DNA of 64,000 nucleotides, from assembly GCF_005490985.1 (NCBI RefSeq), contig NZ_CP027869.1, positions 372,001 through 436,000 of the forward strand. Reading direction: 5' to 3'. Of this stretch, positions 1-7,408 are shown in pieces (within the stretch, counting starts at the first letter, position 1; each line of letters opens with the position of its first letter). Made by a program: the position numbers and the translations under genes. Under the pieces are notes generated by a model that had not been told where the DNA came from, did not search any database, and saw only the letters and a program-made list of their open reading frames with translations. This stretch comes from Curtobacterium sp. SGAir0471 (GTDB lineage Bacteria; Actinomycetota; Actinomycetes; Actinomycetales; Microbacteriaceae).

Positions 1-661
1 GAAGCGCGACCCTGGGCCGAGCGCCGTGCTCGTCTACCTCGGCGTCGACGGCCCCGTGCCCGGGCTGCTGCACCACACGCTCGTGTTCACCGCCGACTGG
101 GAGGCGAACTTCGGCGCCATCTTCGGCAAGGACCGGCACGTGCCGGACCCGGCGTCGATCTACGTCTGCGCGCCCTCGCTCACCGACGACACCGTCGCGC
201 CCGAGGGGTCGAGCAACCTGTTCGTCCTGGTGCCGCTGCCCGCCGACCTGTCCATCGGCAAGGGCGGGATCGACGGCGCCGGCGACGCCGAGGTCGAGCG
301 GATCGCCGACCGCGCGATCGACGTCATCGCCGGGCGCTCCGGGGTGCCCGACCTGCGCGACCGCATCCGCGTCCGCCGGACGATCGGCCCGCAGGACTTC
401 GCCGACGACTACAACGCGTGGAGCGGCTCGATGCTGGGGCCCGCGCACACGCTGGCGCAGAGCGCGTTCTTCCGCGAGAAGAACGTCTCCGCCAAGGTCC
501 AGGGGCTGTACTACGCGGGCGCGTCGACCACGCCGGGCATCGGTCTGCCGATGTGCCTGATCAGCGCCGAGGTGCTGCTCAAGCGCATCCACGGCGACAC
601 CTCGACCGAGCCGCTGCCGACGCCGCTGCCGGCGCGGTCGACCGCTCCGGCCGCGGGCTGA
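1..661 (+). CDS. crtI: Phytoene/lycopene desaturase CrtI, C-terminal part (5' truncated by window edge)
   Basis: About 219 residues of the C-terminal half of a carotenoid desaturase are visible; the start lies left of the window. CrtI is an FAD-dependent amine-oxidase-fold enzyme that desaturates phytoene to lycopene at the membrane. The diagnostic C-terminal flavin-binding stretch YYAGASTTPGIGLPMCLIS is present near the end, as in bacterial CrtI. The stop overlaps the next start as TGATG, so it is translationally coupled to the downstream cyclase genes. The order crtI-crtYe-crtYf-crtEb is that of C50 carotenoid operons in corynebacteria and Microbacteriaceae. Identification is firm; the N-terminal dinucleotide-binding motif cannot be checked here. 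Confidence 0.93.
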   Translation, partial: KRDPGPSAVLVYLGVDGPVPGLLHHTLVFTADWEANFGAIFGKDRHVPDPASIYVCAPSLTDDTVAPEGSSNLFVLVPLPADLSIGKGGIDGAGDAEVERIADRAIDVIAGRSGVPDLRDRIRVRRTIGPQDFADDYNAWSGSMLGPAHTLAQSAFFREKNVSAKVQGLYYAGASTTPGIGLPMCLISAEVLLKRIHGDTSTEPLPTPLPARSTAPAAG

Positions 662-1041
662 TGCCGGGGGCGTACCTCGCCGGACTCCTCGTGTCGATCG
701 CCGGCATCGCGGTGCTCGACGCCCGGTACCGGTTGTTCTTCTGGCGGAGCCCGCTCCGAGCGGCCGCGGTGATGGCGATCGGCCTCGTGTTCTTCCTCGT
801 GTGGGACGTCGCGGGCGTGCACCTCGGCGTCTTCTTCATCGGGCGGAACGACCTGCTCACGGGCGTCCTGCTCGCGCCCGAGGTCCCGTTGGAGGAGGTC
901 TTCTTCCTCGTGCTCCTGTGCTGGACGACGATGGACCTGTTCGGTGCCCTGCGTCCGGTCGTGGCCAGGCGGCTCGACCGCGCCGGATCGCCGGACCCTG
1001 CCGGGTCGTCGGACCGTGTCGACGAGGAGGCGCGCTCGTGA
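661..1041 (+). CDS. crtYe: C50 carotenoid epsilon/gamma-cyclase subunit CrtYe (lycopene cyclase domain)
   Basis: A 126-residue membrane protein of the lycopene cyclase domain family, with three hydrophobic segments and the family motif PLEEVFFLVLL at about residues 78-88. In C50 carotenoid pathways two small subunits (CrtYe and CrtYf) form a heterodimeric cyclase that closes the rings of flavuxanthin-type precursors. The start ATG overlaps the crtI stop by one base, and the stop overlaps the next GTG by 4 bp. The label CrtYe rather than CrtYf rests on gene order. The C-terminal tail after the last helix is polar and probably cytoplasmic. Confidence 0.88.
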   Translation: MPGAYLAGLLVSIAGIAVLDARYRLFFWRSPLRAAAVMAIGLVFFLVWDVAGVHLGVFFIGRNDLLTGVLLAPEVPLEEVFFLVLLCWTTMDLFGALRPVVARRLDRAGSPDPAGSSDRVDEEARS

Positions 1042-1454
1042 CCGGGACGACCACGTACGCCCTGCTCGCGGTGCCGTTCCTGGCGTCCGCCGCGCTCGTC
1101 GCCGTGGCGGCCGGGGTGGTCGCGGCCCGACGCCGTGGTGCTGGGCGACGGCGTACCGGCATCGTCGGCGGTGTCGTGAGTGCCGTGGTGGTCGGCGTCG
1201 TGCTGCTCGTGATGACGGGCGTCTTCAACAACGTGATCGTGGGACTCGGCATCGTGGCGTACGACGACGCGCTGATCTCCGGCGCCCGGATCGGGCTGTT
1301 CCCCGTCGAGGACCTCGCGTACTCGATCGGCGCCGTCCTGCTGCTGCCGAGCTGCTGGGTGCTGCTCGAGCGGCCGCGCGCGCGACGCGACGGACGGGCG
1401 GTACGGTCGGAACGGCCGACCCAGCCACCCCGTCGACCGGAGGAGACCCCGTGA
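1038..1454 (+). CDS. crtYf: C50 carotenoid cyclase subunit CrtYf (lycopene cyclase domain)
   Basis: A 138-residue partner of the preceding cyclase subunit. It has three to four hydrophobic segments and the short motif FPVEDLAYS, equivalent to the P-x-E-(D/E) motif of the family. GTG start with 4-bp overlap to crtYe, and a 4-bp overlap (GTGA) to the elongase gene downstream. The C-terminus is Arg/Pro-rich. Both subunits are expected to be needed for cyclisation of the C50 backbone. Function is inferred from family and operon position. Confidence 0.87.
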   Translation: MTGTTTYALLAVPFLASAALVAVAAGVVAARRRGAGRRRTGIVGGVVSAVVVGVVLLVMTGVFNNVIVGLGIVAYDDALISGARIGLFPVEDLAYSIGAVLLLPSCWVLLERPRARRDGRAVRSERPTQPPRRPEETP

Positions 1455-2377
1455 CCGTGAGCAGTGCCTCCAGACCGTCGACGGCGCGCGCCCTGTTCGT
1501 GTCCTCCCGGCCGATCAGCTGGGTGAACACCGCGTACCCGTTCGGTGCCGCGTACCTGCTCGGCAGCGGGGTCGGCGTCGACGGCGGGGGCGGGTTCTCG
1601 CTCGTCGCGTTCCTCGTCGGGGTCGTGTACTTCCTCGTGCCGTACAACCTGGCGATGTACGGCATCAACGACGTCTTCGACTACGAGTCCGACCTGCGGA
1701 ACCCACGCAAGGGCGGGGTCGAGGGCGCACTGCTCGACAAGAGCGTGCACCGCACCACGCTGTGGGCCGTCGTCGTGACGAACGTGCCGTTCCTGATCGC
1801 CCTCGTGGTGCTCGGCGCCCTGAGCGGCAACGGGCCCTGGTCGTGGCTCGTCCTCGCGATCAGCGTCTTCGCGGTGATCGCGTACTCCGCGCCGGGCCTG
1901 CGCTTCAAGGAGAAGCCGTTCCTCGACTCGTTGACGTCGTCGACGCACTTCGTGTCGCCAGCGGTGTACGGGCTGGCGCTCGCCGGACCGCACTGGACCG
2001 GGGCGCTCGTCGCCGTGTGCGTCGCGTTCTTCCTGTGGGGCGTGGCCTCGCACGCGTTCGGTGCCGTGCAGGACGTGCTGGCCGACCGTGCGGGCGGCAT
2101 CGGCTCCGTCGCGACCGTGATCGGCGCCCGGGCGACCGTGCGGTTGGCCTTCGTGGCGTACCTCGTCGCGGGCGTCGCGCTGCTGTTCTCGGACTTCCCG
2201 GGGCCGATCGCGGCGATCGTCGTCGTGCCGTACGCGCTCAACGTGCTGCCGTGGTGGAACGTCACCGACGCCGGAGCCGAGGCGGCGAACGCGGGGTGGA
2301 AGCGGTTCCTCTGGATCAACTACCTGGCGGGGTTCATCGTCACCATGGCGCTCATCGCCTACGCCTGGACGCACTGA
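1451..2377 (+). CDS. crtEb: Lycopene elongase CrtEb (UbiA-family prenyltransferase)
   Basis: A 308-residue polytopic membrane protein of the UbiA prenyltransferase superfamily. Two Asp-rich Mg-diphosphate motifs are visible: NDVFDYESD at about residues 72-80 and QDVLADRAGG near residue 206. CrtEb adds two dimethylallyl units to lycopene, giving C45/C50 acyclic carotenoids that the CrtYe/CrtYf pair then cyclises. GTG start (valine-threonine-valine-serine) overlaps crtYf by 4 bp. It is the last gene of the operon; the next gene has its own ribosome-binding site 90 bp on. The exact C50 product (decaprenoxanthin, sarcinaxanthin or similar) cannot be decided from sequence. Confidence 0.9.
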   Translation: MTVSSASRPSTARALFVSSRPISWVNTAYPFGAAYLLGSGVGVDGGGGFSLVAFLVGVVYFLVPYNLAMYGINDVFDYESDLRNPRKGGVEGALLDKSVHRTTLWAVVVTNVPFLIALVVLGALSGNGPWSWLVLAISVFAVIAYSAPGLRFKEKPFLDSLTSSTHFVSPAVYGLALAGPHWTGALVAVCVAFFLWGVASHAFGAVQDVLADRAGGIGSVATVIGARATVRLAFVAYLVAGVALLFSDFPGPIAAIVVVPYALNVLPWWNVTDAGAEAANAGWKRFLWINYLAGFIVTMALIAYAWTH

Positions 2378-2470
2378 CGCAGCCCCCTGCACGACACCCG
2401 TCGCGGGCCTGACAGACTGGACGCACGCGCCGCGGGAGTCGTGGGGCGCCGGTCACGAAGGAGTGCACGC

Positions 2471-3514
2471 ATGACGGTCCGCATCATCCACGTCGGTCTC
2501 GGAGGGTGGGGCGGCAACTGGGCCCGCACCGCCATCCCGCAGGTCACCGAAGTGGAGGTGGTCGGGCTCGTCGACCCGGTCCCCGCGACACTGGACGCGG
2601 TGCGCGAGGACCTCGGACTGCCCGCCTCGGCCGCGTTCGCCTCGCTCACCGAGGCGCTCGCCGGGGTCGAGGCCGACGCCGTCGTGATCACCGCCCCGGC
2701 GGTGACGCACGTGCCGCTCGCGCTCGAGGCCCTCGACGCCGGCAAGCACGTCCTGGTCGAGAAGCCGTTCGCGAACTCCACCGACGAGGCGCTCACCGCG
2801 GTCCGCCGGGCCGAGGAACTCGGGCTCGTGCTGCAGGTCAGCCAGAACTACCGTTGGTACCCGGCACCGCGGGCGGTGCAGGACCTGCTCGCGGCGGGGG
2901 AGCTCGGCGAGCTCTCGGCGATCAGCATCGACTTCCGCCAGTGGGACAACGACCAGCCCGTCGAGACCTACCCGCACTACCGGTTCCCGCACCCGATGAT
3001 CAACGACATGGCGATCCACCACTTCGACCTGCTCCGGATGATCACCGGGAAGGAGGCCGTCCGCGTCTACGCCCGCGCGTCGTACCCGTCCTACAGCAAG
3101 TACCAGGACGAGGCCGTGACGTCGATGATCATCGAGCTCGAGGACGGCCTCGTGGTGAGCTACCGCGGCAGCTGGCTCTCGCGCGCGCCCCGCACCGCGT
3201 GGGCGGGGGAGTGGAGCATCCAGGGCGAGGACGGCGAGATCTGGTTCACGAGCCGCGACGGATCGCCGAGCGAGGTCGCCGGGGACCGCGTGACGCTCCG
3301 GACGGACCAGGACGCCGAGGCCGAGCCCGTCGAGCTGCCGACGCTCGAGCACACCGACCGGCAGGGCGGGCTGCAGGCCTTCGCGCGCTCGGTCGAGGGC
3401 GGTCCGGCGCCGGAGACGAGCGGCCGCGACAACCTGCGGAGCCTCGCGCTCATGGAGGCCGCGGGGCGCTCGGCAGCGTCGGGTCGCCCCGAGGACGTGG
3501 TCCTGCCCGAGTAG
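2471..3514 (+). CDS. Gfo/Idh/MocA-family oxidoreductase
   Basis: A 347-residue NAD(P)-dependent oxidoreductase. The N-terminal Rossmann fold shows GLGGWGGNW at residues 8-16, and the EKPFANS motif of the family lies near residue 97 and carries the catalytic lysine. The C-terminal half is the alpha/beta domain that binds a sugar or inositol derivative. The ATG was chosen because GAAGGAG lies 8 bases upstream. It is monocistronic between the carotenoid operon and a repeat-rich gap. The substrate is unknown; these enzymes act on sugars, inositols or their acids. Confidence 0.85.
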   Translation: MTVRIIHVGLGGWGGNWARTAIPQVTEVEVVGLVDPVPATLDAVREDLGLPASAAFASLTEALAGVEADAVVITAPAVTHVPLALEALDAGKHVLVEKPFANSTDEALTAVRRAEELGLVLQVSQNYRWYPAPRAVQDLLAAGELGELSAISIDFRQWDNDQPVETYPHYRFPHPMINDMAIHHFDLLRMITGKEAVRVYARASYPSYSKYQDEAVTSMIIELEDGLVVSYRGSWLSRAPRTAWAGEWSIQGEDGEIWFTSRDGSPSEVAGDRVTLRTDQDAEAEPVELPTLEHTDRQGGLQAFARSVEGGPAPETSGRDNLRSLALMEAAGRSAASGRPEDVVLPE

Positions 3515-3570
3515 GCGCTCGCGGCTTTCCCCGGCGCTGGCTCGGCGCTCCCGCGCGGCGAGCTCGGGCG

Positions 3571-3646
3571 AACCGGGCGTACCGGGTGGAACCGGGCGTA
3601 CCGGGTGGAACCGGGCGTGCCGGGTGGAACCGGGCGTTCCTGGTCG
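3571..3646 (+). repeat. 19-bp tandem repeat (three copies plus a degenerate fourth)
   Basis: The unit AACCGGGCGTACCGGGTGG occurs at 3571-3589 and 3590-3608. It recurs with one change (TGCC for TACC) at 3609-3627, and a decayed fourth copy runs into the hairpin at 3631-3669. The array is unspaced, so it is not CRISPR-like. No gene covers it. Confidence 0.85.
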
Positions 3647-3669
3647 TCACGAACGACCAGGTACGCCCG
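3631..3669 (+). terminator. Long hairpin downstream of the Gfo/Idh/MocA gene
   Basis: CGGGCGT (3631-3637) pairs with ACGCCCG (3663-3669), and CCTGGTCGT (3639-3647) with ACGACCAGG (3653-3661). One T-T mismatch separates the two stretches and the loop is CACGA. It is probably a transcription terminator for the gene ending at 3514, although no U-tract follows, which is common at this GC content. Confidence 0.55.
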
Positions 3670-3730
3670 TTCCCACCAGTCATCGCAACCGTTCTGGGAA
3701 GGAACGGGCGCGCGGACAGGCACACCGCGG

Positions 3731-3774
3731 CGGACGGGAGGCGCGCGGCGGGGCCGCCCCGCGCCTCCCGTCCG
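3731..3774. terminator. Hairpin of the dispersed GGGAGGC family
   Basis: A perfect 15-bp stem: CGGACGGGAGGCGCG (3731-3745) against its complement at 3760-3774, with a 14-base GC-rich loop. It lies between the plus-strand oxidoreductase and the minus-strand operon ending at 4054, so it can act as a bidirectional terminator. The same outer sequence recurs at 60881-60928. Confidence 0.65.
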
Positions 3775-3879
3775 TCAGCCGGTCGCGTTCACCACCGCGG
3801 CAGCGACAGCCTGCCGCCGACGGTTCGGCGCGCACTGTCGCTCTCGCGGACAGGTCCACGCGCCGGGCCTGTCGACCGC

Positions 3880-4007
3880 TCCGCGGCGCAGGCGGCGGGC
3901 AGCCCCGCGTCGACGACGAACAGGCGGTCGCCCGTCTCGACCAGGTAGGTGTTGGTGTGTGTGATCTCGAGGCGGTCGCGCCCCTCGGCGACGTCCCGGA
4001 AGAGCAT
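3880..4007 (-). pseudogene. Remnant of an MBL-fold metallo-hydrolase (N-terminal fragment)
   Basis: From an ATG at 4007 the minus strand encodes about 40 residues typical of the start of metallo-beta-lactamase-fold hydrolases: a THTNTYLVETGDRLFVVDAG stretch ending in the first metal-site strand (VVDAGLP). After that the reading loses all similarity and becomes low-complexity. The catalytic HxHxD motif is absent. I read it as a degraded 5' fragment left by a deletion, downstream of the GMC operon. A short functional protein is unlikely. Confidence 0.5.
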
Positions 4008-4053
4008 GGCCTGCAGCGTGGACCGCGGTCACCCGGTGCGGTGCCGGGCGGTG

Positions 4054-4677
4054 TCAGGAGGACCCGAGGGCGCGCCGGGCGAAGCCCGCGAGGAACGGCA
4101 GGGCCCGTCCGCGGAGCGATGCGGCCTGTCGGAGCAGGCCGCGGACGCGGAGCACTCCGGCGAGGACCACCTCGCCCTGCGCGCCGCCCTCGTCGGCCCA
4201 CCTCGCACGGGAGACGGCATCACCGGGCAACTCGTCAGCCGACACCCGGACCGCGACCGTGTGCAGCGTCGTCGTCGCCGTCCACACGCGGCGGAGACCC
4301 CCACGGACGACCTTCAGCCCGTCGACCACGTACACATCGGCACCGGACGACAGGACCAGCCGGTAGTGCATGTGCCGCTCCGGCCCGGCGACCGCGAGGA
4401 TGTCCGCGAAGCCGTGCACCACCGCGAGCGGCGTGGCCGTCAGCCCGGTCACGGAGCCTCGCAGCACCGTCGCCCGGAATCCGTCGCGCTCGGGATCGAC
4501 CGCGTCGACGCGCACGAGCAGGTCGTCCAGGTCGAGCACGGTCGACCTGGCGCCGACGGTGCTCGCCGCCGTCCGGACGATCGCCGCACCGGCCGTCACC
4601 CCGCGTGGTCGGATCGTCCACGGCGTACCGGCGACGGAACCGACCCGCCCCGCCATGCGTTCGCGGAACGTGGTCAC
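4054..4677 (-). CDS. Small protein resembling the accessory domain of fused GMC oxidoreductase/hydrolase proteins
   Basis: A 207-residue protein, last gene of a five-gene minus-strand operon. GTG start (VTTFRERMAG) overlaps the hydrolase stop by 4 bp. The centre (MHYRLVLSSGADVYVVDGLK, then WTATTTLHTVAV) and the end (VLRVRGLLRQAASL) recall, from memory, a beta-rich region in long cholesterol-oxidase-like proteins where a GMC domain, this region and an alpha/beta hydrolase are fused. Here the three parts are separate adjacent genes. No signal peptide or membrane segment is visible. The catalytic role is unknown, and the domain match needs a profile search. Confidence 0.6.
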   Translation of the reverse strand: MTTFRERMAGRVGSVAGTPWTIRPRGVTAGAAIVRTAASTVGARSTVLDLDDLLVRVDAVDPERDGFRATVLRGSVTGLTATPLAVVHGFADILAVAGPERHMHYRLVLSSGADVYVVDGLKVVRGGLRRVWTATTTLHTVAVRVSADELPGDAVSRARWADEGGAQGEVVLAGVLRVRGLLRQAASLRGRALPFLAGFARRALGSS

Positions 4678-5741
4678 TCGCACGCAGCACCGCCCTCGTG
4701 GTGGCGCGTCGTGGTGACGGGTGCACCCGCTGCGCCCCGCACGAAGTCGACGAGGTCCGCGCGTGCAGCGTCGCCGACCGGCCAGGACTCGATGTCGAGA
4801 CCGTGCCGGGCCCCTGCGCACCGCACCGTCCGGACCTGCGCGCCGTCGCGGGGTGCGACGTCCTCGGCCCACCGTCGGACAGCCGGGACGTCGACGTAGC
4901 GGTCCTCGTCGTCCCCGCCGACCTCCACGAGGGCCGGCATCCCGGCGGGCAGCGGCTCGTTCGCTGCGACGGCCGCCTGCGCGACGAGCCGCCCGGCGAA
5001 GACCGGGTCGAGGAACGGCGAGGCAGGACGCGGCGGTCCGGCGACCGGCGCGGACAGGTCGTGCGTCAGGGCGCGGAGCCGGGACACGCCGTCCCCGCCT
5101 GCGAACGGCAGCGGCGCGACGGCGGGGGACTCCAGCGCGAGCCCGGCGACCGGTCGTCCGAACGCCGCCCGGATCGCCGGCTCCTGCACGGAGCGGGTCG
5201 CCAGCAGCCCGCCGAAGGACCACCCCGCGAGCACGAACGGCCGGTCCGGGTCCTGCTCGGTGGCGTGCGCGACCCGGGCGGCCAGCGCTCCGAGATCGTC
5301 GAACGACCACCGGTCGATCGCACCCGCGTCCGTCGCGCCGTGGGACGGCAGGTCGAAGGACACCACGCGGACGCCCGCCGCGCGGAGGTCCTCGAACAGT
5401 GCTGCGTGGTTGTCGAGCCGGTCGGCGTGCCCGTGCAGGAACAGGACGTCGGCGACCGGTTCGCCCACCGGGTCGACGACGCCGACCCGGACCCGGTGCG
5501 CGCCGCCGCCCAGGTCGGGCACCTGGAGCGTCCCGGTGCGGAGGTGCGCGACCGGGCCGTGGGCGGGGCGGAGGTGCAGCGGTTCCGCCGGCAGGTCATC
5601 GTGCGCCGCGGCGCTGAGCACCTGGTCCGTGCGGAGGGCGTCGCGGACGGAGGGCACGACGCCGGCGGTCACGGTGAGGGCCGCAGCGAGCGCGAGCGCC
5701 CAGCCGGTCGTGTGGCGTGCGGTCGTGCGGCGGGTGGTCAT
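4674..5741 (-). CDS. Secreted or membrane-anchored alpha/beta hydrolase
   Basis: A 355-residue alpha/beta-hydrolase-fold protein. Residues 13-30 form a hydrophobic N-terminal segment after Arg/Thr-rich residues, suggesting export or membrane anchoring. LFLHGHADRLDNH contains the oxyanion-hole strand. AGWSFGG near residues 171-177 is the nucleophile elbow with the catalytic Ser, and GARHGLD near residue 316 supplies the likely His. ATG start overlaps the upstream GMC oxidoreductase stop by 4 bp (ATGA), and its own stop overlaps the next start. Its place next to a cholesterol-oxidase-like enzyme suggests esterase or lipase activity on a related substrate, which is inference. Confidence 0.75.
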   Translation of the reverse strand: MTTRRTTARHTTGWALALAAALTVTAGVVPSVRDALRTDQVLSAAAHDDLPAEPLHLRPAHGPVAHLRTGTLQVPDLGGGAHRVRVGVVDPVGEPVADVLFLHGHADRLDNHAALFEDLRAAGVRVVSFDLPSHGATDAGAIDRWSFDDLGALAARVAHATEQDPDRPFVLAGWSFGGLLATRSVQEPAIRAAFGRPVAGLALESPAVAPLPFAGGDGVSRLRALTHDLSAPVAGPPRPASPFLDPVFAGRLVAQAAVAANEPLPAGMPALVEVGGDDEDRYVDVPAVRRWAEDVAPRDGAQVRTVRCAGARHGLDIESWPVGDAARADLVDFVRGAAGAPVTTTRHHEGGAACE

Positions 5742-7408
5742 GCGACGCCTCCGCTCCGGACCGTCGGACCGAGCAGCTCCTCGAGGTCCCGGGTGACGAG
5801 CCGCTCGGCGATCCGCTCAGCGATGGACGCGATCGTGAGCGACGGGTTGGCGCCGGTCGAGGTCGGGCAGAGCGCACCGTCGACGACGTAGAGCCCGGGG
5901 TGCGTACCGCCGTCGGCGTGGAGGACCCGTCCGTCGGCGTCGCACACCCCGTGGTCCACGTCGTCCGCCATCGCCGCCCCGCCGAGCGGGTGCACGGTGA
6001 TCGGGGTGGTCGCGGGCGTTCCGCGCTGCAGGAGCGCTCGCCGAGGGTTGCCGACGAAGCGGGCGGACGCGCCCTCGGACAGGACCCGGAGGTCGTCGAG
6101 CTGCCGCGCGTAGACGTCCTGCGCCCCGGCGTCCGGCCAGACGATGCGAGGCTGCCCTCGTCCGTCGAGCACGATGCGCCCCTCCGCCGAGTCGGACCCC
6201 ATCGCGAGCCAGACCTGCGAGTGCTCGAGTGCACCGCATCCCGGCGGGCAACCGCCCGGGCGCAGGTCGCACCACACCCGGCTGTCAGCGCTGAGCGCGA
6301 AGCGCAGGCCGAGGACGCGCCGCAGCGCCTCGGCCACCGGGTAGGGCAGCGCGCCGTCCTGCACGAGGTGACCCGATCCGCCGCTCCGGAGGTCGAGTGC
6401 GCTCGTGATGGTCGGGCCGATCGCGACCTCGGGCACGGCCTGGTCGCGGGCCCCGGTACCGGTGCGGCGAACGGTCGCGTTGTACGACACCGAGAGGGCG
6501 TCGGCGTTGCCGGAGAACCGTTCCCCGAGCCGTGCGCTCGTCCGCAGGCCTTCGGCGGCGCTCCGCAGCAGGATCCCCGTCGTCCCGATCGCGCCGGCGC
6601 CGAGCACCACCACGTCGGCGTGCAGCACGAACGGGGTCGGGCGTCGGCCGCCGGACCGGTGGTACCGCAGGCCGTGCAGGGTCCACCGTCGGCCCGCGGT
6701 CCCGGCGGTGACGTGCGTCACCTCGGCGCGGATGACGAGCCGGGCCCCGGCGGAGCGGGCCGTCGGCAGGTAGGTCGTCCAGAGGGTCGTCTTGGCGCCG
6801 ACGGTGCACCCGGTGACGCAGTTGCCGCAGCGCGTGCACTCCGGCTGGGGGACGCCGGCGCTCGTCTCCCCGGGACCGCCGTGCAACCGGACGGCCAGCG
6901 GGAGCCGGACCGGTCGACGGCCGTGCACCGCCCCGAGGTGGTCGAGCGAGTGCGCCTTCGGTGTCGGGCGGTCCTCGTGCTCCGGGCGGAGGACCCGTCG
7001 GACCCGTTCGGCGTACGGCTGCAGCGCGGCCGCGTCGATGCCGGCCGGCCAGTGGTCGTCGAACACCTCGGGTCGAGCCTCGAGCAGCACGTTCGCGTAG
7101 ATGAGCGAACCGCCACCGAGCCCGTTCGCGGTGAGCCGGTCGACGTCGGCGCCGAGACGCAGGTCGAACAGGCCGAGCGGGTTGCGACGGCTCCGGACCG
7201 CGCGGCGGACGGCGGCGAAGTCGGTCGGGAAGTCCGCGGGGAGCCACTCGTCGCCGCGTTCGACGATGACGACCCCGCCGGTGTCGGCACCGCTGGACGC
7301 CTGCGCGATCCGGGTCGCGGCGACGGATGCGCCGAAGCCGGAGCCGACCACGGCGACCGCGCACTCCTCGGGCAGGTCGTCGGTCGCGAGGGGGTGGTAC
7401 ACGGTCAC
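5738..7408 (-). CDS. GMC-family FAD oxidoreductase, cholesterol-oxidase-like
   Basis: A 556-residue flavoprotein. The N-terminal dinucleotide-binding motif VVGSGFGASVAA lies at residues 20-31. GLGGGSLIYANVL matches the conserved FAD-contacting segment of cholesterol-oxidase-type GMC proteins. A Cys cluster (CTRCGNCVTGC) in the middle is also seen in that subgroup. The C-terminus has the GMC signature with HPLGGAAM and the final substrate-site block. GTG start chosen from the 4-bp overlap with the second GMC gene. No signal peptide, unlike its upstream neighbour. The substrate may be a sterol or other alcohol; the sequence does not prove it. Confidence 0.82.
   Translation of the reverse strand: MTVYHPLATDDLPEECAVAVVGSGFGASVAATRIAQASSGADTGGVVIVERGDEWLPADFPTDFAAVRRAVRSRRNPLGLFDLRLGADVDRLTANGLGGGSLIYANVLLEARPEVFDDHWPAGIDAAALQPYAERVRRVLRPEHEDRPTPKAHSLDHLGAVHGRRPVRLPLAVRLHGGPGETSAGVPQPECTRCGNCVTGCTVGAKTTLWTTYLPTARSAGARLVIRAEVTHVTAGTAGRRWTLHGLRYHRSGGRRPTPFVLHADVVVLGAGAIGTTGILLRSAAEGLRTSARLGERFSGNADALSVSYNATVRRTGTGARDQAVPEVAIGPTITSALDLRSGGSGHLVQDGALPYPVAEALRRVLGLRFALSADSRVWCDLRPGGCPPGCGALEHSQVWLAMGSDSAEGRIVLDGRGQPRIVWPDAGAQDVYARQLDDLRVLSEGASARFVGNPRRALLQRGTPATTPITVHPLGGAAMADDVDHGVCDADGRVLHADGGTHPGLYVVDGALCPTSTGANPSLTIASIAERIAERLVTRDLEELLGPTVRSGGVA

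Noticed and set aside
3571..3646. Tandem repeat considered as a CRISPR array
   Set aside because: The 19-bp units are contiguous with no spacers, there are only three to four copies, and no cas genes are nearby.
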